Notes under the pieces: generated by a model
The model's input: only the letters and a program-made list of their open reading frames with translations
What the model was told of the DNA's origin: nothing
Databases searched by the model: none
In this document: positions 1-8,947 of the stretch, piece after piece
Layout: each line of letters opens with the position of its first letter
Position numbering within the stretch: the stretch's first letter is position 1
Program-made: the position numbers and the translations under genes
NCBI GenBank assembly: GCA_045133915.1
Contig: JBGUUX010000042.1
Span: 1-37,673, forward strand
DNA: 37,673 bases
Reading direction: 5' to 3'
DNA from: RGIG7300 sp045133915
GTDB taxonomy: Bacteria; Bacillota; Clostridia; Oscillospirales; CAG-272

Positions 1-44
1 TTCTATCACTTTTATCACCCTCTCTATTATACCATATTTATACA

Positions 45-74
45 AAAAAGCCTACCCTTTCGGGTAGACTTTTT
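45..74. terminator. Hairpin, probable bidirectional terminator
   Basis: The arms AAAAAGCCTACCC (45-57) and GGGTAGACTTTTT (62-74) pair with one mismatch around a TTTC loop and end in A and T tracts. It may end transcription of a gene beyond the left edge or back up the phosphatase terminator. Confidence 0.65.
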
Positions 75-85
75 CGACAGTCTGA

Positions 86-114
86 AAGCTCCTTCGGTTT
101 ACCCGAAGGAGCTT
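86..114 (-). terminator. Terminator of the alkaline phosphatase gene
   Basis: A perfect 12-bp stem, AAGCTCCTTCGG at 86-97 and its complement at 103-114, lies 9 bases beyond the phosphatase stop codon. The T-run after it on the minus strand is short (TTT), so the hairpin at 45-74 may help. Confidence 0.75.
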
Positions 115-122
115 AATTTGTT

Positions 123-2315
123 TTATTGTTCTACAGGTCTGTCGGTAATGTAGATATTACCGATCTCAAACTCTGCGTCTACGTCATGGCCGTAACCAAG
201 GTAGAAAGCGTTTATGTCTTCGATAGCGTTATCATACCAGAAAGCATGATTGATGATATATGCCATTGTTACACTTTCACCGGGGGAGAGATACTCGTGG
301 TGAGGTATAGCATCCTCGGTTGCTTCTTCAACCGTTTCCACGGTGAAGAGGGGAACAGGAACTCTGGTATCTCCTGTATTGGTGATCTCAATATGTACCG
401 CTCTGAAGTTTGTAACGTTGGAGGTTATATCGGTAAATTCACCAAGAGGGATGCAAAGGTCTCTGTTTTCTGAATCATAGGTAACCTTAATACCGTTTTC
501 TGTAGCTTTTGCAAAGGAATTGGCGGCTATAACCAACGATTTGTTTGAGTCATCCACAAACGTATGGTGAACGCTTTCAAGTCCAAAGCTCTCTTCACCG
601 AGAAGAGACGCTACGTAAGCGGCAATATCAACGTTCTCAAGAATTCCGTCCAGACCGGTTTCGACACCTGCACCGAGGGCGTACACAGGAACTGCACGCT
701 CTGTATGGCCTGTGGAGGTGTAGGTGGAACCTGTTTTAATATTGTCGGGGGTAGGATCCATAGGGATATAGAGACCGCCTGTTTCATGGTCGGCTGTGAT
801 GAGGATAAGGGTATCGGGATTCTTTGCAGCAAACTCAAGAGCGCTTGCAACAGCCTTATCAAACTCATAGGTTTCATGGGCAGCCTTTTCCAGTCTGTTG
901 TCGTGGTTATAGCTGTCTATCTGAGATCCTTCTACCATAAGGAAGAAACCGTTTTCGTCAGCTGAGAGCAGCTCCAGTGCTCTGTCAGTCATCTCTGCAA
1001 GAGTAGGCTGAGAGTCGTCAAAGGTATCCATAACGTCAAGGTCATAGAGACCGAGGAAGGGAAGGGGAACGTTAGAAAGCTCTGCCTTCTTAGTGGTGTA
1101 GTTGATACCGTTTTCAATACAGTAATCGTCGTCAAAATAGAGACTTCCGCCACCCATAAGGAGATCAAGCTCGCCTGAGATCATCTTTTCGGTCTGCTGA
1201 TCAGCTATTATGTTGAAGTCGCCTCTCTCGTATGCATGAGAGGAATATGCAGCAGGTGTAGCGTCGGTTACCTGCTTTGTAACAACGATACCTGTGCTCA
1301 TGCCCTTTTCGGCCGCTAACTCAAGTACTGTTTTATAGGGATCCTCACGTTTTACCGCATCTATCGCAATAGCGCCGTTTGCCGTCTTATAGCCTGTAGC
1401 AAGGGCGGTACCGCCTGCAGCTGAGTCGGTGATATAGTTGGAGGATGAATATGTTGTCTGATGGGTAAGGTAAGGGATCTGATTCATTGCCAGCTTACCC
1501 ATATAAAGCTGATCCTTATATATGTTTTCGGTAGCTTCAATGATATTAAAGCCCATACCGTCACCGATCATATAGATGATATTTTTGGGTGCGGTGTAAG
1601 CGTTATTTTTAACTGCAAACACAAGGTCGCGGTTTACTCTGCCGTCGGCAGACTCGCCGTCAAAGAGCTTGATGAAGGTCATAAGCATCTGAGCCGCCTG
1701 TGCTCTTGTTGTAGTACCCTTGGGAGAAACAACGTCTGTACCGTCAGAAAGCTTAACGCCGCTGATGATAGAAACAGAAGTAGCCCATTCAAGGGATTCT
1801 TTTGCCCAACTTGCAACGCTGTTAACGTCAGGGAATGATGCAAGGATATCTGCATTTACGTTATCGGTGAGGTTATAATCCTTTGCAAAGCGATAGAGGA
1901 TGGCTGCAAACTCCTGACGGGTGATATTGCCCTGAGGATTGAACTTGCCGTTGCCGACACCGGAAACGTATCCCTTTTGTGCCGCCCACTTTACAGCGTA
2001 ACTCATCCAGGATTTAGCAGAAACGTCATTAAATCCTGTTTCGCCCATATATCCGTCTTTTGCAACACCTGTAAGCTGGAAGAGGGTCATAACAAGCTCT
2101 GCTCTTGTCATATTCTTTGCAGGGGCAAATATCTTACCCTCGGGATCTGTACCCTTGAAGATACCCTCCTCATAGGTGTACTTTACCGCTTCGTAGAACC
2201 AGTATTGCGCCTTAACGTCGGTGAAGGGAAGCACGTTATCCTCGGCTATAACAGCAAAGGGAACCGAGCATATTACCGTAGCGACGATAAGGAATAAAGC
2301 CAATAATTTTTTCAT
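123..2315 (-). CDS. S-layer-anchored alkaline phosphatase (SLH x3 + PhoA-type domain)
   Basis: This exported phosphomonoesterase probably releases phosphate from organic esters while bound to the cell wall. Residues 1-25 form a signal peptide (MKKLL, hydrophobic core, likely cut near VIA-ED). Three SLH repeats follow at about 31-85, 95-145 and 161-217, each opening with F.DV and carrying a TRAE/TRQE/TRAQ turn; SLH triplets bind pyruvylated secondary wall polymers. The catalytic domain starts near 244. IGDGMG (metal-ligand D252) and TDSAAGGTA (nucleophile S298) match the alkaline phosphatase family, and ADHETGG and GHT later supply zinc ligands. About 130 C-terminal residues beyond the enzyme core are unassigned and may be a beta-rich accessory domain. 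The gene is monocistronic, with its own promoter at 2351-2379 and good SD AGGAGGT. No Pho box was recognised. Family call is firm; substrate is inferred. Confidence 0.93.
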   Translation of the reverse strand: MKKLLALFLIVATVICSVPFAVIAEDNVLPFTDVKAQYWFYEAVKYTYEEGIFKGTDPEGKIFAPAKNMTRAELVMTLFQLTGVAKDGYMGETGFNDVSAKSWMSYAVKWAAQKGYVSGVGNGKFNPQGNITRQEFAAILYRFAKDYNLTDNVNADILASFPDVNSVASWAKESLEWATSVSIISGVKLSDGTDVVSPKGTTTRAQAAQMLMTFIKLFDGESADGRVNRDLVFAVKNNAYTAPKNIIYMIGDGMGFNIIEATENIYKDQLYMGKLAMNQIPYLTHQTTYSSSNYITDSAAGGTALATGYKTANGAIAIDAVKREDPYKTVLELAAEKGMSTGIVVTKQVTDATPAAYSSHAYERGDFNIIADQQTEKMISGELDLLMGGGSLYFDDDYCIENGINYTTKKAELSNVPLPFLGLYDLDVMDTFDDSQPTLAEMTDRALELLSADENGFFLMVEGSQIDSYNHDNRLEKAAHETYEFDKAVASALEFAAKNPDTLILITADHETGGLYIPMDPTPDNIKTGSTYTSTGHTERAVPVYALGAGVETGLDGILENVDIAAYVASLLGEESFGLESVHHTFVDDSNKSLVIAANSFAKATENGIKVTYDSENRDLCIPLGEFTDITSNVTNFRAVHIEITNTGDTRVPVPLFTVETVEEATEDAIPHHEYLSPGESVTMAYIINHAFWYDNAIEDINAFYLGYGHDVDAEFEIGNIYITDRPVEQ

Positions 2316-2350
2316 TTCTCATACCTCCTGTATGACATTATAGTAAATAA

Positions 2351-2379
2351 ATTATACCATCCTCAACCAGTAAAGTCAA
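2351..2379 (-). promoter_or_regulatory. Sigma-A promoter of the alkaline phosphatase gene
   Basis: On the minus strand TTGACT (2379-2374) and TATAAT (2356-2351) are separated by 17 bp, about 35 bp upstream of the start codon. Confidence 0.75.
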
Positions 2380-2398
2380 GGATGGTATTCACAGTAAG

Positions 2399-3520
2399 TT
2401 ATTTTTTCTTAAAGAATTGGTAATAATTGCACTTTATCATTCCGTTGTATAATTTTCTTACCTTATCTGCTTTTTTGCCGTAAAACTTTTCAAAATAGGG
2501 ATGGGAGGTGATAATATATATCTGCCAGGGGTCAAGAGTCTTAAAATGCTCACCCATAGAACGGTATAGCTTTTCGGCAGACTGCTTATCCATCAATCTT
2601 TCACCGTAGGGAGGATTACAGACTATAGTGCCGCGGTGTTCTCCCTTTTCTATTTTAAGAGCATCACGTACAAAGACCTTGACGTTATCCTCCATACCTG
2701 CACGTTTGATATTGGCGTTAGCTATCTCGATACATTTTGGGTCGATATCGCTTCCCCAAGCTTCAAAGTCGGTTTTGACAATATTATCTCTTGCTTCTTC
2801 TCTTGCTCTTGTCCATATGTCCATGGGCAGGGTAAAAAAGTCTTCTGCGGCAAACTCACGTCTGATACCGGGGGCGGTGTTGGTCATAAGCATAGCCGCT
2901 TCTATCGGGATGGTACCCGAACCGCAGAAAGGGTCCCAGGTCAAAACGTTCTCACGGGGGCGGGAAAGCTTAACCAGAGCGGCTGCAAGAGTTTCTCTCA
3001 AAGGCGCCGCATTTGACTCGGTACGGTAGCCTCGCTTGAATAAAGGTGTGCCGCTTGTGTCGATCATAAGTGATGCCACGTCATTTAGTATAAAGAACTC
3101 TACTCTGACTCTTGCGCCTTCTTCAACGAAATGCTCTATTCCGTATACAGCTCCAAGACTATCAACTATAGCTTTCTTTACTATCTTCTGACAGTCGGGG
3201 ATAGAGGTCAGCTTACTCTTGACGCTGTGACCGGTTACCGGAAACTCGTCCTCTTCAAGGATCCACTCGTCCCAAGGTAATGCCTTTGTCCCCTCAAAAA
3301 GTGCGTCAAAGGTGGGGGCGGGGAACTGTCCCACAAGTATAAATACACGCTCTGCCACACGGAGATTGATATTACAGCGTGCAATGGCGTCTATAGGACC
3401 TTCAAAGGTTACTCTGCCGTCAATGGTTTCAAGACGCTTGTAGCCCAGAGCGTCTATCTCTTCGCCCAGCAATTTTTCCAGACCAAAAAGGCAGGTAGCG
3501 ACAAATTTGTAGTTTTGCAT
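2399..3520 (-). CDS. THUMP-domain class I SAM-dependent rRNA methyltransferase (RlmL/YpsC type)
   Basis: Predicted 23S rRNA guanine-N2 methyltransferase, 373 aa. The N-terminal half (about 1-155) is a ferredoxin-like plus THUMP RNA-binding region (opening MQNYKFVATCLFGLEKLL, typical of the family). The C-terminal half is a Rossmann methyltransferase: DPFCGSGTIPIEAA is the SAM-binding motif I and NPPYGERL is the NPPY motif of N-methyltransferases acting on exocyclic amines. The length fits the short Firmicute form (B. subtilis YpsC) rather than the fused RlmKL of E. coli. The start at 3520 has SD AGAGGT 7 bases upstream. The exact rRNA position modified is not visible from sequence. Confidence 0.9.
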   Translation of the reverse strand: MQNYKFVATCLFGLEKLLGEEIDALGYKRLETIDGRVTFEGPIDAIARCNINLRVAERVFILVGQFPAPTFDALFEGTKALPWDEWILEEDEFPVTGHSVKSKLTSIPDCQKIVKKAIVDSLGAVYGIEHFVEEGARVRVEFFILNDVASLMIDTSGTPLFKRGYRTESNAAPLRETLAAALVKLSRPRENVLTWDPFCGSGTIPIEAAMLMTNTAPGIRREFAAEDFFTLPMDIWTRAREEARDNIVKTDFEAWGSDIDPKCIEIANANIKRAGMEDNVKVFVRDALKIEKGEHRGTIVCNPPYGERLMDKQSAEKLYRSMGEHFKTLDPWQIYIITSHPYFEKFYGKKADKVRKLYNGMIKCNYYQFFKKK

Positions 3521-3541
3521 GATTTACCTCTTGAATTTATG

Positions 3542-3570
3542 TTGACTTTTAATTTTAAGTGTGCTAAAAT
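3542..3570 (+). promoter_or_regulatory. Sigma-A promoter of the DUF1846 gene
   Basis: TTGACT (3542-3547) and TAAAAT (3565-3570) with a 17-bp spacer, 35 bp before the ATG at 3605. Confidence 0.7.
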
Positions 3571-3604
3571 ATTAATGAATTTTTTGTTAAGTAGGGAGAA
3601 CGGT

Positions 3605-5092
3605 ATGTTCAGAAAAGGCTTTGACAACGATGCATATATCAGACTACAGTCGGAGGAGATCGGCAAGCGTATCGGCAGATTCGGCGGTAAATTATACCTT
3701 GAATTCGGCGGTAAGCTCTTTGACGATTTTCACGCCTCACGCGTACTGCCCGGTTTTGAGCCCGACAGTAAGCTTCAGATGCTTCTTAAGATGAAGGATG
3801 AAGCTGAGGTAGTTATCGTTATTAACTCCGAGCATATCGAAAACAATAAGGTCAGAGGTGATATAGGTATCACCTACGACGTAGACGTATTACGTCTTAT
3901 AGATGCTTTCCGTGCCTGCGGACTTTACGTTGGCAGCGTTTGTATCGCACAGTATCGCGGTCAGGCGGGGGTAAACTCCTTTAAGGCAAAGCTTGAGGGC
4001 TTCGGCGTAAAGGTGTTCTTACACTATCCCATCGAGGGTTATCCTTATGACGTAAAGCATATTGTCAGCGATGAGGGCTTTGGAAAGAACGAATATATCG
4101 AGACCACCCGTCCTCTTGTTATCTTAACTGCTCCCGGTCCCGGAAGCGGAAAGATGGCAACCTGTCTGTCACAGTTATACCACGAGCATAAGCGCGGTGT
4201 CAAGGCAGGATATGCAAAATTTGAAACATTCCCTATCTGGAATCTCCCCTTAAAGCATCCTGTTAATCTTGCATACGAAGCGGCAACAGCCGATCTCGAC
4301 GATATCAATATGATCGACCCCTATCACCTTGAGGCTTACGGAGTTACCACCGTAAACTACAACCGTGACGTAGAGGTGTTCCCCGTGCTTAATGCAATAT
4401 TTGAGCAGATCTGGGGCGAAAGTCCTTATAAGTCACCTACCGATATGGGTGTCAATATGGCAGGCTTCTGTATAGTTGACGACGATGCCGCAAGAAAGGC
4501 ATCCAACGACGAAATAGTAAGAAGATACTTTAAGACCCTTTGTCAGAAGAAGAAGGGCAACTGTCCCGAAAGCTCTGTGCAGAAGGTAGAGAGCCTTATG
4601 CGTCAGGCACATATAACCGAGGAGGACCGTCCCGTAGTGCGTGCCGCTATAGAACGTTCTGAGGCGACAGACAATCAGCCTGTAGTGGCAATAGAGCTTC
4701 CCGACGGACGTATAGTGACAGGCAAGACCACAGATCTTCTTGGCGCTGCTTCCGCAGCTCTTCTCAATGCGGTAAAGGCATATGCAGATCTGGAAAAGCC
4801 GGTCAAGCTTATAGACCCCGCTATCATCGAGCCTGTACAGAAGCTTAAGGTTGCGACCTTAGGCAACCACAACCCCAGACTCCATTCTGACGAGACCCTT
4901 ATAGCTCTGTCCATCTCGGCTACCATGAACGAGGATGCAAAGCATGCTTACTCAAAGTTAGAGTGCTTACGCGGATGCGAGGCACACTCTACCGTAATGC
5001 TTGCTCAGGTGGATGACGATATCTACCGTAAGCTGGGTATCAATCTTACCTGTGAGCCGACCTACACCTCAAAGAAATTATTCCATAAATAA
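3605..5092 (+). CDS. DUF1846 family protein
   Basis: This 495-residue protein belongs to the conserved DUF1846 family of mostly Firmicute proteins whose biochemical role is not settled. Recognisable features are the opening MFRKGFDNDAYIRLQSEEI, the segment GGKLYLEFGGKLFDDFHASR, and a central APGPGSGKMATCLSQLYHE that looks like a nucleotide- or phosphate-binding loop (P-loop-like GPGSGK). An in-frame extension to 3515 is possible, but the ATG at 3605 has a proper SD (GGGAGA) and the familiar family N terminus, so I chose it. The gene is monocistronic between its own promoter and the hairpin at 5101-5122. Family membership is confident; an NTP-dependent activity is only inferred from the loop. 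Confidence 0.9.
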   Translation: MFRKGFDNDAYIRLQSEEIGKRIGRFGGKLYLEFGGKLFDDFHASRVLPGFEPDSKLQMLLKMKDEAEVVIVINSEHIENNKVRGDIGITYDVDVLRLIDAFRACGLYVGSVCIAQYRGQAGVNSFKAKLEGFGVKVFLHYPIEGYPYDVKHIVSDEGFGKNEYIETTRPLVILTAPGPGSGKMATCLSQLYHEHKRGVKAGYAKFETFPIWNLPLKHPVNLAYEAATADLDDINMIDPYHLEAYGVTTVNYNRDVEVFPVLNAIFEQIWGESPYKSPTDMGVNMAGFCIVDDDAARKASNDEIVRRYFKTLCQKKKGNCPESSVQKVESLMRQAHITEEDRPVVRAAIERSEATDNQPVVAIELPDGRIVTGKTTDLLGAASAALLNAVKAYADLEKPVKLIDPAIIEPVQKLKVATLGNHNPRLHSDETLIALSISATMNEDAKHAYSKLECLRGCEAHSTVMLAQVDDDIYRKLGINLTCEPTYTSKKLFHK

Positions 5093-5100
5093 GTTTTTTC

Positions 5101-5122
5101 AAGGACACCGAAAGGTGTCCTT
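5101..5122. terminator. Terminator shared by converging genes
   Basis: The stem AAGGACACC/GGTGTCCTT with a GAAA tetraloop follows the DUF1846 stop and touches the stop of the converging HAD gene. It is followed by a T-rich run on the plus strand. Confidence 0.85.
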
Positions 5123-5754
5123 TATATTTTTTCTATAAGCTCTTTAAGCCCGCCAAAGGTCGGTACACCAACCTTTGATATGGTCTCAAGGCTCTGATGA
5201 CCTGTAGCGCAGAGGGCGCAGTCACAACCTATCTCCCGTGCCAGCTCCGCATCGTGTACCGTATCGCCTATCATCAAGGGAACGGCACCGGGATGGCGAC
5301 CTAACCAATCTATTCCAAGCTTAACCTTGCTTTCGGCGTGAATATTGTCAAGTCCCAATATTTCTTCAAAATAATCGGTGATACCAAGATGCTCAATGTG
5401 ACCACGGAGCATGTTGATCTCGGTTGCCGAGATTACGGTCTGAGGGATATTTTTCTTTTTGAAAAAATCAAGCGCCTCTTTTGCACCGTCACACAGACGG
5501 GCTTTTCTTATATTGACCTCGTTTTCCTTTACCCATTCGATAGCCAGCTTATCGTAAGGCTCGATAGAAAAATCAAAGCCTACGTTTTCATAATATTTTG
5601 TGATAGGAAAGGTAAAAACGCTGTGATATTGCTCTACGGTATCTATGGTGGGCATATTACGGCGGGAGAGCAGGGTGTTGAGGCTGATGATACCGGTTTC
5701 AACGTCGTTTATTATAGTACCGTTAAAATCCCAGAGGATATGGGTGTATTTCAT
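5122..5754 (-). CDS. HAD-superfamily hydrolase (phosphoglycolate phosphatase-like) with DxN motif
   Basis: A 210-residue HAD hydrolase with a helical cap after motif I. Motif I reads WDFNGTI at about residues 8-14: the nucleophile D9 is present, but the usual second aspartate (general acid/base) is N11. Motif II is the SAT of VISATEI, motif III the lysine in ESKVKLG, and motif IV GDTVHDAELA supplies Mg2+-binding aspartates. The substrate is unknown. The gene is last in the long minus-strand run; its ATG overlaps the preceding HAD gene by 4 bp (ATGA), so the two are probably translationally coupled. The DxN change may alter activity; the rest of the site is intact. Confidence 0.85.
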   Translation of the reverse strand: MKYTHILWDFNGTIINDVETGIISLNTLLSRRNMPTIDTVEQYHSVFTFPITKYYENVGFDFSIEPYDKLAIEWVKENEVNIRKARLCDGAKEALDFFKKKNIPQTVISATEINMLRGHIEHLGITDYFEEILGLDNIHAESKVKLGIDWLGRHPGAVPLMIGDTVHDAELAREIGCDCALCATGHQSLETISKVGVPTFGGLKELIEKI

Positions 5755-6575
5755 TCTGTCAGCTCCTTTATTTTAACGGCAACTGCGTTTTCGTTATTTG
5801 ACAGTATTATTTCGTCGGCTATTTCCTTTAACTCGTTTACCGCATTAGATACAGCGTATTTGAAGTCAGACTCGTTAAACATGGGGATATCGTTGGTGTT
5901 ATCACCAAAGCAATGTATCTCGTCATAGCCGTAATGCTCACGGAGATATTTTATGCCGCCTGCCTTTGAGGCCTTATCCGAGCACATTTCAAGATAGTAT
6001 ATGCTTGTATCATAGGTGTCGCGGTAGAAGGTCACGTAGAGCCCCTTAGTGTCCTTGAGCTTATGATAATAGGGTTCTACAGCATTCTTTTTACCGCACA
6101 TGGTAAAGTATACGGCATAAGTGGGGTCAAGGTCTTTAAAGTCCACCTGTACAAAGTTCTTGCCGTATCTTTTTCTTCTCTCCTCGGCAAAGGACCTTGC
6201 AGGCTCGGTGTCCATATTTTCGTAGTAAGCGCAAAGCTCGTTGTCCCTTATGGTGTAGATATAGGGAGAGATATCACTACGTCCCGACACAGCCTTAACG
6301 TATTCGGCAGTAGCCTTGGGGTCTATATAATGACAGTGAAGATATTTACCTTCTGCCATATCATAGGTACATACCCCGTTCATCAGTACAGAAGGTGCGG
6401 TTATGTTCACTCCGTCAAGAATATTTGAAACAGACAGTATGGTTCTTGCCGTTGCTACAGCAAAAGAAACGCCCTTGTTTGTAAGGGCGTTTATTATTTC
6501 CTTTGTTTTTTCGCTGACCTTTCCGTTACTGTCAAGAAGCGTACCGTCAAGGTCGGTTATAAAAAGCTTATTCAT
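5751..6575 (-). CDS. Cof-type HAD-IIB phosphatase
   Basis: This 274-residue protein is a Cof/YidA-like HAD-IIB hydrolase; relatives dephosphorylate sugar phosphates and other small metabolites. The start at 6575 gives MNKLFITDLDGTLLDSNGKV, with a complete DxDGT motif I. A C2B cap occupies the middle, and the C-terminal CFGDNTNDIPMFN is motif IV of this class. The start lies 8 bp inside the end of the foldase gene, and the end overlaps the next HAD gene by 4 bp. An upstream in-frame codon at 6593 would add six residues but puts the family N terminus in the wrong place. The substrate is not predictable. Confidence 0.9.
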   Translation of the reverse strand: MNKLFITDLDGTLLDSNGKVSEKTKEIINALTNKGVSFAVATARTILSVSNILDGVNITAPSVLMNGVCTYDMAEGKYLHCHYIDPKATAEYVKAVSGRSDISPYIYTIRDNELCAYYENMDTEPARSFAEERRKRYGKNFVQVDFKDLDPTYAVYFTMCGKKNAVEPYYHKLKDTKGLYVTFYRDTYDTSIYYLEMCSDKASKAGGIKYLREHYGYDEIHCFGDNTNDIPMFNESDFKYAVSNAVNELKEIADEIILSNNENAVAVKIKELTE

Positions 6576-7488
6576 TAAAATCAAGGCTGTCAAAATCCTT
6601 TGACTTAACTATCTCAAAGGACTCTGCCAGGGTGTTTCTCATTTCGTTGAAGCATCTTGCCTTATAGGCGTTACGGAGCTCTTCAAAGTGGCTGTCGACA
6701 TATTCGGGATCAAGAGGCATTCTCAATACTACGTGATATCCTGCTTCGGATTCTGCCACGTAATCACAGATCTTACCCACCTCTGTGTCGGATACCGCCT
6801 TTTCAAAGCCCTCCACCATCTGTCCGTAGGTAAAGTAGTAGGTGTAGTCGGTTACAGCGGTGGTGTCCTCGCTGTATTCTTTGATAAGGGCATCAAAGTC
6901 CTCACCGTTCTGAGCTTTTTTCAGGATATCTTCGGCTGTAGCCTTGTTTTTTTCGTTGCTTTGTCCGTTGTCGTGACGGATAAGCACCTGTTTTGCCGCC
7001 ATAAAGTTTTTCTGTATGTCGGCTTCAACGGTTTTATCATCAGATTTGATAAGATCGTTCATTTCAAGATAGATATACTCGCGAAGCTTGTTTTCAAGAA
7101 GCTGTTGAGAGTAGAAATGTCTGAAAAGAGCGTCGGTGAGATTATTGTTTTGCAGAGCCTCGCTGTATGCGTCCTTACCGCCGTAGTTTGCAACAGCCGC
7201 TTCTACGTAATCGTCTACAGACTTCTTTTCCGTCTTGTTCAGACCTACGTCGTGGGTCTTTGCAAGCAGGGTAAGAGCTACATCGGATGAGATAGCATCC
7301 ACAGACTTCTGATAGAGCTGTTCTTCGGTATACTCCGGATTTTCTGCCTTATAGTTAAGATAGAAATAACGGTAGGTATCGTAGGATATTTCCTCACCGC
7401 CTACGGTAAGGACGGTCTCCGATTTACCGCAAGCGCAGAGCAGCATTACAAGTACCAGTATAAGAGGCAAAAGTTTAACTCGGGTCAC
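6568..7488 (-). CDS. Lipoprotein peptidyl-prolyl isomerase (parvulin/PrsA-like foldase)
   Basis: Probable membrane-anchored foldase for exported proteins. The N terminus MTRVKLLPLILVLVMLLCAC is a lipoprotein signal peptide with lipobox LCAC. A SurA/PrsA-type helical region spans about 25-160, and a PpiC rotamase domain follows (around AAKQVLIRHD to AESEAGYHVVLRMP, with YSED and YYFTYGQMVEGFEKAV inside). I place the start at the GTG at 7488 because GGAGG lies 6 bases upstream; a GTG at 7503 would add five residues but has no SD. It overlaps the end of the DUF4340 gene by 14 bp and is followed by a HAD gene that overlaps its stop, so it is part of the ABC operon. It may help fold the large extracytoplasmic partners encoded just upstream. 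Confidence 0.85.
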   Translation of the reverse strand: MTRVKLLPLILVLVMLLCACGKSETVLTVGGEEISYDTYRYFYLNYKAENPEYTEEQLYQKSVDAISSDVALTLLAKTHDVGLNKTEKKSVDDYVEAAVANYGGKDAYSEALQNNNLTDALFRHFYSQQLLENKLREYIYLEMNDLIKSDDKTVEADIQKNFMAAKQVLIRHDNGQSNEKNKATAEDILKKAQNGEDFDALIKEYSEDTTAVTDYTYYFTYGQMVEGFEKAVSDTEVGKICDYVAESEAGYHVVLRMPLDPEYVDSHFEELRNAYKARCFNEMRNTLAESFEIVKSKDFDSLDFNE

Positions 7489-8947
7489 TTGAAACCTCCC
7501 CACCGCTCATTAAAAGCGATGTATCCGAAAGGATCTTTTCTACACGGTCACGAAGAACCCAGAACTCACCTTCGCCGTTTACGGTAAAGTAGCAGCGGCG
7601 GGTAGAATAGCTGTAGAAGGAGTATTCATACTCAAGACCGCCACGGGTCTTTATCTTAAAGGTCATAAGCCATTCATCGGTAGAATCCGACTCGGTATAG
7701 CCTTCAAGGGAGAGAGAAAGGAGCTTGACGTATATTCTCTTAAAGGATGCAAGCTGATTTGCGGTAAGAGGTGTAAGTGTGCTCTTGGGTGTTACCTTGA
7801 GCTCGGTGTCCTTACCGGTAACGGTGAAGGTCTCGTGTACGTCCTTACCGATAATCTCAACAGTCTCAATATCGTTTATGTTCTTCTGGAACATGGGCTT
7901 GTCCACAAAGTCGATGAACTCCCATTCAAGGAAGTCAAAGGTCTCGGCGTCAACCTTAGCTACGATATTGAACATTACGGAATAAGCGTTATAGCTTCCG
8001 TCCTCGTTTTTGTCGCTGATAAGGATATAGTTGTCAACGCCGCTGTAACGGTAGTAGAGCTCGTACTTAGGTTCGTCAAGACGGAACTCTTTAAGCTCTT
8101 CGGGACCCATAGCTTCTCTTACGTTACCGAAAGCAAGAACCTCGGTACCCTCAAGGGCGTTGAACTTCTTTATGATATGATCATAGTTTGAGGAGGAGGG
8201 AACATAGTCGCCGGGGACCAGCATCTTGTAATAGGTTGTGGATGCGGTCTTTACGCGTTCCTGCTCATCCATAAACTTGATAGAGACAAAAGTTTCGCCA
8301 TCCTTGCCCAAAGTAAAGTTTTCTATCTTGTAATAGTCGTCAGACTTGGTGGGCATAGAGAGCAAAGGGGTGATATAGCTTTCTTTGGGCACAAGAACGT
8401 ACTTTGAGGTGGTGTCAAGGGCATATACAACGTTTCTGCCCTCAAGCATAGCGTAGTAGCCGCCGCTTGTGGGGAGCACGTCACCGATAAACATCTTGTG
8501 GGACACGTCTTTTTTGTCGGTTACAATATAGTAGGCGGGATCCTGCGAGGGGTCAAGGCCGTACTTTGTAAGATCTGTGGGATCCTCGGTAACTCGGTTT
8601 ATAGCCATAGGCAGACGTACTGTTGCCGCAAGTGAGGTAAACTTGTCGGTGCCGAAGGTGGTACCTTCATAGCCTGTGAGGTAAAACTGACCCTTGTCGT
8701 CCTGATAGAAGCCGTAATCGCCGTGCTTATTATGAATCTTTATTTCTTTGATATCCGCCTGCTCGATCTTGGGGAAGATCATTATCTTACTGTATGCTTC
8801 GCTGTAGGTCTCACCCTCTATAAGCTCAGGAATATCCTTTGTTTCGGTTTCCTTGAGCATAGGTGCAACTACGGTGAAGTATACAACAGCCAATGCTACT
8901 ATAAGAACTGCGGATATAATAATTGTCAGCTTTTGTTTTTTTAACAT
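7475..8947 (-). CDS. DUF4340 domain protein, membrane-anchored partner of the Gld-like ABC system
   Basis: A 490-residue protein with one N-terminal membrane helix (about 8-28) and a large extracytoplasmic region. It matches the DUF4340 pattern: KIEQADIKEIKIHNKHGDYGFYQ near the start and repeated beta-rich segments, including ETVEIIGKDVHETFTVTGKD later. DUF4340 genes commonly sit next to GldG-like genes; its molecular role is unknown. Its ATG shares one base with the stop of the GldG-like gene (TAATG), which indicates translational coupling. Confidence 0.82.
   Translation of the reverse strand: MLKKQKLTIIISAVLIVALAVVYFTVVAPMLKETETKDIPELIEGETYSEAYSKIMIFPKIEQADIKEIKIHNKHGDYGFYQDDKGQFYLTGYEGTTFGTDKFTSLAATVRLPMAINRVTEDPTDLTKYGLDPSQDPAYYIVTDKKDVSHKMFIGDVLPTSGGYYAMLEGRNVVYALDTTSKYVLVPKESYITPLLSMPTKSDDYYKIENFTLGKDGETFVSIKFMDEQERVKTASTTYYKMLVPGDYVPSSSNYDHIIKKFNALEGTEVLAFGNVREAMGPEELKEFRLDEPKYELYYRYSGVDNYILISDKNEDGSYNAYSVMFNIVAKVDAETFDFLEWEFIDFVDKPMFQKNINDIETVEIIGKDVHETFTVTGKDTELKVTPKSTLTPLTANQLASFKRIYVKLLSLSLEGYTESDSTDEWLMTFKIKTRGGLEYEYSFYSYSTRRCYFTVNGEGEFWVLRDRVEKILSDTSLLMSGGEVSSDPS

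Noticed and set aside
2628..3029. Plus-strand open frames opposite the methyltransferase
   Set aside because: No SD, no motif, and entirely opposite a conserved gene.
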